Assembly (NCBI RefSeq): GCF_036785885.1
Contig: NC_092323.1
Coordinates: 2,458,501 to 2,522,500, forward strand
Direction: 5' to 3'
Source: Coffea arabica
Lineage: Eukaryota > Streptophyta > Magnoliopsida > Gentianales > Rubiaceae
Length of the DNA stretch: 64,000 nucleotides
Below the pieces are notes generated by a model. That model ran no database searches. It saw only the letters and a list, made by a program, of their open reading frames with translations, and was not told where the DNA came from. Of the stretch, positions 12,385-24,623 are shown in pieces (the stretch's first letter is position 1; every line of letters begins with the position of its first letter). Both the position numbers and the translations under genes were made by a program.

Positions 12385-13343
12385 TATAAACATGGGATAA
12401 TTGCATAAACCTCCCTTGAGGTTACTAATCCTTTGCAAATTCAGTCCAAACGATTAAAATATTGTTTTAGGGAGTGAAATTAGAATTTTTTACCAAATTT
12501 GTCCTTTGTACTACATGTCCAATGAATGACAAAATACTACAAATCAATTAACAATTAATAAACTTTAAGGAGTATAGTTTACAGGCAAATGTGCATTACC
12601 TATTTAAAGTACCGGCTCTTTAAGAGTATTTTACTTTCAAACATTTAATTTAATACAAATATTTACGCTCAAATACAGATTTGTATTTACTTTCAAATAT
12701 TTAATTTTTGTTAAATACAAAATCTACCAATCTCTCTTCAGTAAAAATATTAATATAATACTTTTTCAATTTTAGTTACAAACATTTATGTATTTAACAT
12801 AAATTAAATGATTCAGAATAAAATGCACATAAAGAACAAATACTTTACTCGTGTAATGGATGAAAGCCATAAAAAATTAATACTTTATGGGCCATTTATT
12901 TTTTTAAAAAAATATTTAATTTATATTAAATAAATAACTTATCGATTTCCTTTTTGCAAGAATATAACTATAACAATTTTTGAATTTTATTTACAAATAT
13001 TGATATATTTATCATAAATTAAATATTTGAAAATAAAATACTCGTAAAGAGCTGGTACTTTAAATGAGTAATGCGTGTTTGCCCATAAATTATACTCTTT
13101 AAAATTTATTAATTGTTAATTGATTTATAGTACTTTGTCATTCATTGGATATGTAGCACAAAGGGCAAATCTAGTATAAAATTCTAATTTCACTCCCTAA
13201 AATAATATTTTAATCATTTGGACTAAATTTGCAAAGGATTAGTAACCTCAGAGGAGGTCAGTGTAATTTTTCAAACTACAGGGGAGGTCAGTGCAATTGT
13301 CAGAAACCTCAGGGGAGGTTTCTGCAATTATCCCTATAAACAT
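12385..13343. mobile_element. Non-autonomous Mutator-like element (941 bp) with 9-bp target duplication
   Basis: The element spans 12394-13334. It begins GGGATAATTGCA and ends with the reverse complement, TGCAATTATCCC. On both sides sits the same 9-bp direct repeat TATAAACAT (12385-12393 and 13335-13343). The terminal inverted repeats are long: roughly the first 210 bases match the last 270 in reverse complement, with an insertion of repeated 'aggggaggtca' units in the right arm. The interior is AT-rich and has no transposase. Long inverted repeats with a 9-bp target duplication are the signature of Mutator-like elements. The intact duplication and well-matched arms suggest a fairly recent insertion. 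Confidence 0.85.
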
Positions 13344-13453
13344 TTGCTGCAAAATCTTACTTAAAAACCACGAGAAATTTCTAATTTTGTGATGAATTTT
13401 AAAAAAATTCTACAAAAGGGGTGATTTTAGTAATGGATTCCGTCCGGGGGTCT

Positions 13454-13575
13454 TCGCATTCGTGGAATGCGAGTTCAGTAGAGCTCGCATTTCACGAATG
13501 CGAGGTTAGAGTAGAGCTCGCATTCGCGAAATGCGAGCTCTACTTATTGAGCTCGCATTCCGCAAATGCGAGCTC
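13454..13575. repeat. Left hairpin cluster (GAGCTCGCATT / AATGCGAGCTC units)
   Basis: Four palindromic units stand in a row: 13454-13473, 13483-13504, 13512-13542 and 13549-13575. The third is a perfect 13-bp stem with a 5-base loop; the fourth an 11-bp stem with a 5-base loop. Stems share the core GAGCTCGCATT with its complement, while the loops differ (GTG, CGCGA, CCGCA). Varied loops with kept stems suggest that pairing or a palindromic binding site has been maintained. Confidence 0.85.
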
Positions 13576-14330
13576 TAATTTAATTTTTTTTACTAGCTCC
13601 CCAGAGCTCTCTAGCAGCCTCTATATTCGTAAAAAAAGAAAGGAACTCCTGGGTCAGAGAATGAATTCCACTTCCCTGATTAGCACCAATCGTCATGAAC
13701 TGGAAAGGCTAGCTCAGAAGATGGCTAGGCCCCTGTTAGCACCAAAAGCGTTAGGGGGCCCGCACTGGAGGCATCAGAGACTTCAATGTTAGTTTTCTTG
13801 AACTGCAAATCTTCCAAAAAGAAAAAAAAAATTACACTTGACTCTATTTCTTTCAGAAATAGCGGGCAGGCAAAGCAAAGAAACGAAGCTGACTATCATG
13901 AATGGATGTCCGAGCTAGAGAATTTTTTCCAGAAAATAGTAAGAGCTAAATGCGAGCTCCTAAATGTTTTTTTTTTAAATTTTGCAAATATTTAAAATTT
14001 TGCAAATAGCTCGCATTTGATAAATTTGTCCTCCAAAAATTGTATTTAACTTTTTTGTTAGATTTCGCATTTATAAGTATGACTTTCAGAAAATTAAATT
14101 CAAACTTGTTAGGAAAAAAATTTAAAATGAAATTTACGAAATTTAAAATGAAATTCAAACTTAATATAATTTACTATACATGCATAATTCTTTTATAATA
14201 AAAAAATTGGTAATTGTACGGTTGGAAATACGTTATTTTATTATAATACATTTAAATGGGGGAAAAAGTACACATGCATAGTTCTATTTGTTACTTTTCA
14301 TTATTATTATTATTATTATTTTGCTTGCAG

Positions 14331-14579
14331 GTGCTTATTGTAGCAGGAACTAGTACCACATCAAGGGCGTTGAGCTGGGTTATCTCCCTGCTATTGAACC
14401 ATAGGCACGTTTTGCAAAAAGCCCAGGAAGAGATTGACTCTTTTGTTGGTAAAGAGAGATGGGTAGAAGAATCTGATATCAAGAATTTAGTCTACCTACA
14501 GGCCATTGTCAAAGAGACAATGCGACTACATCCACCAGCACCTGTACCTATGCCACGCCAAGCCGACGAAGACTGTAAC
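14331..14579 (+). pseudogene. CYP82-type cytochrome P450 exon fragment
   Basis: Reads like the start of the second exon of a CYP82-family P450. It begins right after an intact acceptor (TGCTTGCAG). It shows the I-helix oxygen-binding region AGTSTTSRALSW, then RHVLQKAQEEIDSFVG, the K-helix ExxR motif (KETMRLHPPAP), and stops abruptly after DEDCNVA. The heme-binding cysteine region and the N-terminal half are not recognisable. Hairpin-bearing transposon sequence follows within 30 bases. The fragment is about 83 codons, while a P450 is about 500 aa, so it cannot encode a working enzyme. It lies inside the proposed Pack-MULE and is best read as captured host sequence. Confidence 0.85.
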
Positions 14580-14608
14580 GTAGCCTTGTCTTGGCGCCAG
14601 CTCTCAGT

Positions 14609-14663
14609 GAGCTCGCATTCCGGGAATGCGAGCTCCAATTCGAGCTCGCATTTTCGGAATGCG
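14609..14663. repeat. Right hairpin cluster of the same family
   Basis: Two units: a perfect 12-bp stem with a 3-base loop at 14609-14635 (core GAGCTCGCATTC), and a shorter one at 14647-14663. The outer arm of the last unit matches the outer arm of the first left-hand unit in reverse complement (GGGGTyTTCGCATTC), so the hairpins belong to the element's terminal structure rather than to the captured P450 piece. Confidence 0.8.
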
Positions 14664-14760
14664 AAAACCCCTATTTGCAGAACACACTCCAAGAACCGCC
14701 CTCGTTGTAGAATTCTTTTTTTTTTTCCATCATAAACTAAGAATTCACCCTAAAAACCAC

Positions 14761-16093
14761 ACGTGAAGATGGTTGATCCGAGAAAGAACGGGTGTGATTC
14801 GAGTACTTCGTAAAGAAGAGGAGGTGAAATGCGACCATCAGTTGTTCGTCTTCTATCTTCGTTTACATTTTCCAGCCCGCTAAAGGAGGTGTTATTTTCT
14901 TTTTCTTGCATTGGTCTATAATTGTACCTAATTTTAGGACGATGCCGCGTGTGGGTGAAATGCGTGTGTTGTCTAATCTAATCTTTGGGGTGTAAATGGA
15001 CTAAGTTATCATTACAAGTTGAGGACACTTGTGCTGTAATAAGTTGAAGAAATTACAGAAAGTAAAAGATCTCTGGGAGTTTGATGAGTTGTCTTCAGTT
15101 TTTCTCCGTATGCATCAGTACCTCAAAGGTCTGGGTCTGTACGTACTCGAGTGAGCTGATTAAGAAGAAAGTGTAGAGACAATAAGTAGGAGAGAGTTGC
15201 TGGTGAACTGATTGAAAGCAACAGAAGCGATCCGCCAAATTCGCGTATTGAATTCCACGTGGTTGGGGTGTTAGCTCCATTGATTTTGTGTTTGTGTTGT
15301 GGCCTTGCCATTCATCCAACACAAAAGGAAAGGGTCCTATGACCTATCCAGTGTCTGCGCCGCGAGTTAACACGAAAGGGCACAAACGGTCCCAACCTCA
15401 TTCATGATTCATGCATACAAGCAGCAGGTTGGTTGGAGTTGAGTTATAGCAAGTATTAACATCACCTGAAATCTGATGGAGTAATTTTCTTCTGGCCGGT
15501 AATCGGCGCCGTCCAATTGACAGGATTAATGGAGGAGGAGCAATTGGCAAGCACGCTGATCGAGTTTAAGAAAATATGATATCTAGGGCATGCCCTATGG
15601 GGTCCGAAGCAACCGCCAAATTCAGCTAATCCCTGTCGATGTTGATTTAATAACAATTTTTGTTTTTACGAGAAAAACAGGAGGAAAGGTGTTTAGAAGT
15701 AGCGGCCAGCAGCAGTCCCCACTCCCTCTTTGGGTGGCTGCTGGCTGATGGTGAAAAGGAGCCATTAGCGCAATGGCTGCTGGAGCACTGTCATAATCAT
15801 AACTGCTGCTTTCATACCAAGTAACAGTTTCACGGTTTCTGGAAATCTTCTTAGCTTTTTTACAGATACATATGACCCCACCAAATAATTAATGTACCTT
15901 TGTCTCTCCAAAAGAAGAAGAAGAAGAGAAACAAATAAGAAAAGATGTTACAAAATTCCTACCGTTGGTTGTGTTTTGTGTCCTAGGAATTGGATACTTC
16001 AAAATTTTCACACCGGGGATTAACGCTTTTTTACAGAGGCCGCACAAACACGAGAATTTTTACAGAAGCAAGCAATGAAATCCAAGGGGACCG
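14761..16093. other. Intergenic DNA and likely CRK 3'UTR
   Basis: No convincing gene. The stretch nearest 16093 should include the 3'UTR of the minus-strand receptor kinase. Short frames at 15095-15322 and 15462-15656 on the minus strand have no features of a known protein. Confidence 0.4.
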
Positions 16094-19162
<3,069 letters not shown>

Positions 19163-20749
19163 GTAATTTGATCGAACTTTGGACAGTTATGGCTTTGAGA
19201 GAGAGATGCTGGTACGTACTACTTACTATAAATGCAAAGGAAGGAAGGAAGACCACAGGGGCGAGTGATGTGTGAATTGGAGACGGTAATACTAATAGCG
19301 TAGGCCCGAAAGTGAACGAGAAGACGAATGAAGAACAGAGTGAGATGGTTCCTTCTTCTCTTCCTTTCCTCGATTGGGAAGGAGAAGAGAGGCACTTTAT
19401 CTCCACACGGTTAGTAGGATGGAATTGTTGTGCGGTAAAAGCGGTTGGGTTGGGATAATTATTAATCAGAGGCGGGGTTGGATTGGATTTTAATAGTTGT
19501 CAGATTAATAATTTGGCGCAGCCTCCTCTAATTAATGTTCCCACCTTAAACAAATGAGAATGAGGCCTTTAGCTGTCATTTCGCAATCCTGCGTGATAAT
19601 TAATTGCCTTCTATTATTATTAAGAAAAGGGACCACGCGTCCCCCCCCCCCTCCCCCTCCCCCTCCGCTTCCTCCAAAGCCCAACAAAACCCAAAGGGCT
19701 CCGTTTGAATTACCTGTTTTTTGGAGTGTTTTTGAAAAATTTTGCTATAGCAGAGTTTTTAGATTATATTTTAGGATATTTTCAGAAAATATGTTGGGAT
19801 ATTTAAGAGTAGAAAAGTTTTTAGAATATGTTTTGAGATTTTTTTAAAATTTTTTTAAAAAATTAAACTAATTTTTAGAGCACTTTTTTAAAATTTTTAT
19901 TGTATTTGAAAAACATTCCCATCCAAACAGGAATTGTTATTGAAAAGCAGTGACTTTTAAACAGGAAAAACTAGTTTTTGAAAAACATTCCCATCCAAAC
20001 TAGTAATTGGTATATAGTTTTTACTCCAAAAGGAAAGATATAAAGGACTTTTAATTTCAAATACATGGAATAGTGAGTTTTGAAGCTATTTTTGGATCCA
20101 AGTATAAGCCTCTGATTCATGATCATAACAGTTGTTAATTTCGTGTTTTTTTCTCCTTATTTGTGTGAAATATCAATTCTAGTGGGTTAATGTCGTTTTA
20201 CCAAAACATCTGATTCCTCCTTGGGCTTTTTAGTTTCAAAACGCATCGTTTTAAAAAGACAGTAGAGATGGGAAGCCATTCAATTGAATCTTTTAAGATT
20301 ATTGACAAAATTATGAGTAAAAAAAAAAGCGCTATTGATTGTTCCTTAATTCAACAGAGCTAAAAAGAATCAGATTTAACCAGGGTAACTGTACAAATTA
20401 ATGAAGCTGCAAGTACCATGTACGTATCGAATTTGACGACCACAACCATTTTGCTTTAACGTATCGTACCTTAGTAGTATCTCGTTCCTATTTTTGCAAC
20501 ACAATCACGTCACGTGTTGATGTCAGGAAGGAGAAATCAGGATGAGATGCCTGTCGCACTCCACGACTACTTGTTGGATAAGTTTGGGCAATTTTTCAAA
20601 GGTAAAAACTCGGGCAGATTCGATACCCAGCGATCCATCTTCTTGCGGTGTGCTGTGCTTGTTAAGATGATGTTGTACAATTTGACTCATTATTAAATGT
20701 TTTAAAATCAAATCTATTCAAATATGAGCTATTTTTGGATAGATTATTG
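19163..20749. other. CRK promoter region and AT-rich intergenic DNA
   Basis: The kinase promoter should lie just above 19162 on this side. A C-rich run stands at about 19640-19665. From about 19700 to 20000 there is AT-rich DNA beginning near 'ctccgtttgaattacctg' and twice ending 'cattcccatccaaac'. This resembles old plant MITEs with GTTTGGATG-type ends, but no clear target duplication is visible. No gene seen. Confidence 0.35.
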
Positions 20750-21044
20750 CAACTTAGGTTTCTTTTTTTTTTTTTTTTTTCCGGAGACGACAACTGTTGT
20801 GTAAGTTAATCTATTTTACATTAAGGGGGTGGGGGCGGACTTAAGAAGGCTCAGGAATAATCCGGAGGGGATTGAACCACCTCCGAATCAAACGAATGCA
20901 TAACACACCCGCCTAAATTTTTTTGAAGCAAACCACTTAAATGTGGCATTTTGGTGGGAGGCAAGGTTTGAACCCTTACCTTCCACCCCACCAAGCTAGG
21001 TGGTGACCACCAGCCCAAAGACTGGTGGTTACAACTTAGGTTTC
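20750..21044 (-). mobile_element. tRNA-derived SINE, full length, with 13-bp target duplication
   Basis: On the minus strand the body (21031 down to 20781) ends in an 18-base A run, seen as T at 20763-20780. The same 13-bp direct repeat CAACTTAGGTTTC stands on each side (20750-20762 and 21032-21044). Near its 5' end the minus strand reads TAGCTTGGTGG, an RNA polymerase III box A, then about 30 bases on GGTTCAAACC, a box B. Total length is about 269 bp. Box A, box B, A-tail and matching target duplication together identify a tRNA-type SINE moved by LINE machinery. The perfect duplication points to a fairly young insertion. Confidence 0.88.
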
Positions 21045-23149
21045 ATTTGACTCGCAAGTTTTTAGAGTTTCTATAAAAAAAAAAAATACTATAATAATGT
21101 AACGTAGAAAAGGTAGAAACATGATTAAGAAATGTGTCGAGAGAGAATTTTTCTGAAAAATCTTAAGAGCGTTCAATTTCAAGTTTATCATACGCGTACA
21201 TGTGCATACTCCTCCTCGTCTAGAAGATTATTTAGAACACCACATACCGCGTATCGCGTGTCCTGGAGATCCCAGCATTGGCTGTCCTTTCTGGAATTGT
21301 AATATTCTCATCCTTTCTTTAATCCCAAACGCGACGCACATTTTGTCTACTGGTCTACTATACCTACTACTACTGTTTAAACTCAGCTGAAGCTTCTCAT
21401 GTTTGTAGTTTTGTGTGCTGAGACAATCTGAATTTGACGTTGACGGGGGGCCAATGAACTCTCCCTGTTAGTATTATTGCTCTCGAGAACGCTGACTTCT
21501 TCATACCACCACCACCACCGAGCTAGATAGTGCCGTCATTTTCTCGCTATTCAAATCTGCTACCTACTACTCCTAATACTCCAAAAGTCCAACGCCTTGA
21601 GTAGTAGTAGTACACTACCCAAATACTGGTAATTATTAGTAGTATCCTCTAAAGATTAAAGAAAAGAAGTTAATTAATTAAGTGCGTCCACAACCCCGAA
21701 AGCATCAGCTAATAAGATCAGTACTGGAAGCTTTTGGGCCTTTCAAGTTGACCTCATTCATGAACATGAAAGGTCTTTTCAAGCTTTTTTTTTTTTCTTC
21801 CCTTAAATTTTGGATTGGCAAGTGGTAAGAAGTAGCACGTGGTAAATATTTCTGTTCTTCGGGAATCTTTCAATTCTAGAGATTTTCAGTGGAGAAACAA
21901 TTGCAACGCGGCTAATGCTGTCTTTTCTTGGACAAAGTTTCAAACATGGTAGCAGTATAATAACGGTCAAACAAATAATCTTCAGCCAGCTTCCTCCCCC
22001 ATCTTTCAATGGTCCGCAACCTATCCGTTTGGCCATATTCGGTCTTGTTTATGCATTTTCACAGACGGATAAACGACTCATCTGTTTTCCGTTTACTGTC
22101 AGAAAACCATGGATGATTGATGCGTACCACCCTTCATGCGATCACGTACATTTTTAATCGACCTCTGGAATTTAGAAAATGAATAGTAAATCTGTATGGT
22201 ACGTGAAAATAAATGCAGAAAAGTGAGAAAGTTCGTGTGCATATATTATTGTCTGTCTGGAAAAACTAAAATATTACTACTATCTAATATGCGATTTAAG
22301 ATCTGTTAAGTAGGACAATTCTATGGTGGAGAATCAGGTCAACTCCTTATATAGGGAGATAAAACGTGAAGCTGACAACAAACAATCACTGAAATTAAGG
22401 TGTCTTTTGTAGCTGACCCTATGAACTAGTCTATAAATTGGCAACCGGCTATGTCAGTCTAAAATGGGTTGGTTGGACGGACTGCGGTGCTGTCAAATCT
22501 GGTGGTTTTGTGGTCCACAATATTCCGCGTCGCTAACTCCGCATAACTACGCGCCAGTGGGGTGAAATGGTAGGACTGAGGAGCATAAATAAATCCAAGA
22601 TTTCAGAAAATTTTTCATGGTTCCTCAAAATATTAAAAATTAGTGCTTATATCCTCGGAAAATAAACCTTGCCAGCAGGATTTTCAGAATTGTTTTATGT
22701 CCTCTTGAAATGTTCCTTGTGAATATTAGACTTTACTTGTGAAAGCCTTTATAAAAATGTAAGGATGTCTCTTCATGATTTTTTTACTAATTTTACCCTC
22801 TCAAGCATATATAAATCTTTTCTATTGTCAACTATATATACAGATACAAAAATTTAAGTATTCATTGTTAAAATTTCTAAACATCAAGTAAATAGTTCAG
22901 TATGATATTTAATGTTTGATTATTTATATCACTTTTGAAAAAGTATGATAACTAAATATCGCAAGTACAAAAAATGTTTTGAATTATCTATTTAATTACG
23001 GAACACTTGTTATAAAATTAATAAACAAGTGATGAAAATTATGATAATAGAATTGTAACTAATATTTATGGAAATTTATACTAATGCTTAATTGTTACTT
23101 GTTGCCAAAAATGATGCATCAACATGTAGAAAAAACTTGAAGTTGAACT
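21045..23149. other. Intergenic DNA, no gene seen
   Basis: AT-rich, with small open frames (such as 21202-21390 and 21915-22157) lacking recognisable motifs. I see no transposon ends or RNA genes that I can support. Confidence 0.35.
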
Positions 23150-23404
23150 CTAGTTTGTTTTGTTCTTAAAAGTTGAGTTTGAATTTGAATCGAATTTATT
23201 TTACCTTGTTTGAGTTCAATCAGATCCAGCACAATCAAGCTCAATTAATTGAGCTTAGTCAACCCAATCAAGTCTCATTAAGCTCAATTCAGTTCAATTG
23301 AGTTTAATCGAGCCCAATCAAGTTTAAGTAATATAAACTAATATTTTATACAATTTTAAACAAAGGACACGATAGATATTTTATACTAATAAATATAAAA
23401 ATTT

Positions 23405-23452
<48 letters not shown>

Positions 23453-23615
23453 AAGCTCAATTGAGCTCATTTATACTCGACGAATTTTCGAGACTCACAT
23501 ATTGGGTTCGAAATTGAGCTCTTCAAGTTGTTCGATCTATTTGAACTCGATCATTAAGAACTCAAACTTGCAAGTAACTCTATTGAGTTACGCTTATTTA
23601 CACCCTTAATTACAC
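23150..23615. repeat. Decayed repeat with alternating CAATCAAG/GAGCTCAATT motifs
   Basis: The flanks of a 44-base (TA)n run (about 23407-23450) are full of short degenerate units such as AAGCTCAATT, CAATCAAG and TTGAGCT in both orientations. The right side ends in TTTACACCCTTA, a common end of plant repeats of this kind. A similar but weaker pattern occurs at about 25460-25740. I cannot find matching ends or a target duplication, so class is unknown. Confidence 0.35.
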
Positions 23616-23878
23616 CTAAAATGCCCATCATGTTTTTTTAAATGTTATGTTGCCAAGTGCAAAACTACTATAACCTAATTTTTAAAATTTTTTATAATAG
23701 TTAAAAGATTAATATCATGGGTACTTAAAGAAACAATTCTAGTAAAAGTACATAGCGTGAAGTTTCATTTGGTTTGCCTCGCATTACATGTTGTAGAAAT
23801 ACATTTATATTTGGTATGAAAATGAATATTAATCAATGATACAAGAACGGGCCTATTAGAATAAAATTTTAAATTTGG

Positions 23879-24623
23879 ATATAAGTAGGCATGTTAATTA
23901 GTAAATCTTATCTAGATCCAATTCAGACCCAATATACTTGGGTAAAGTTTGGGTTTAATTTCTCAAATCCAACCTTTACCCATACCCAAATCCCTTTTAG
24001 AGAGTCATGGGTCTAGTAGAATCTAATTTTTTACTATCTATACCCAAATCCAGATCCAAAACTAGACTCTACTCAGATTTATGTATAAATTACATATATA
24101 TATATAGATATACACACAAACATATACATACATGTATATAAAATCTAATATTCTATAGTCACTGGATCAAATACATTAAGATTTTATGACTGTTAAATTA
24201 AAAGATATGCGTTTAATATTAAAAAAAAATCGCCTAATCCCGCCCTTCTATTGTGTGACTCAATGGATGCAGATGAAGTTTTGAAAATAAAAAAAAAGTA
24301 ATTGATATTAGTTCTTTATTTGAGTTCATAATATTGCATTCAACTTATTGAATGTTAATTTTATTATTTGAAAATAAAAATTATATAGTATTTATGTTAT
24401 TTTTAAACTCTATATATTTGTAAAATATTTTTACTTTAGTTCTTTATTGTATGTTCAAAAAAGTATCCAAGAATGCCCAAACCCATGAGGATACGTGTCT
24501 AGATTTACTTTTTCAGGTTCACAACTCACAAGGGTTTCTGTATCTAATTAAATACAATGGGCCTAAATTTGGATTAAAGGAATCTAATCAAATCTTACCC
24601 GTTAACATGCATTAATATAAGTA
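23879..24623. mobile_element. Probable non-autonomous DNA transposon (about 727 bp)
   Basis: ATATAAGTA occurs at 23879-23887 and again at 24615-24623. Inside, the left end reads GGCATGTTAA and the right end holds its near-complement, TTAACATGC. The arms also pair further in (AATCTTATCTAGATCC against the reverse complement of GGAATCTAATCAAATCTT). The interior is AT-rich with 'acccaaatcc' repeats and no transposase. The left end appears a few bases shorter than the right, so the exact border and the class (8-bp hAT or 9-bp MULE duplication) are unsure. Confidence 0.55.

Larger units (their letters stand above)
13362..14760. mobile_element. Pack-MULE-like element carrying a P450 fragment
   Basis: A 10-bp direct repeat TAAAAACCAC lies at 13362-13371 and 14751-14760. 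Just inside, the two ends are imperfect inverted repeats of about 46 bp; both contain TGATG, an A-run and ATTCTACAA, then further in GGGGTyTTCGCATTC. The 1379-bp element (13372-14750) has no transposase. It carries a piece of a host cytochrome P450 gene, with an intron border, on the + strand, and hairpin clusters near both ends. A 9-10 bp target duplication, inverted ends and a captured gene piece together fit a Pack-MULE. It starts only 18 bases after the neighbouring MULE's target duplication. Confidence 0.7.

Noticed and set aside
13454-13575. CRISPR-like array
   Set aside because: Units are palindromes of changing loop and spacing in a plant nuclear transposon; there are no regular unique spacers and no Cas genes.
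13590-13945. Possible further P450 exon upstream of the CYP82-type fragment
   Set aside because: The peptide at about 13850-13945 (ADYHEWMSELENFFQ) only vaguely resembles a P450 helix; too weak to call without a search.
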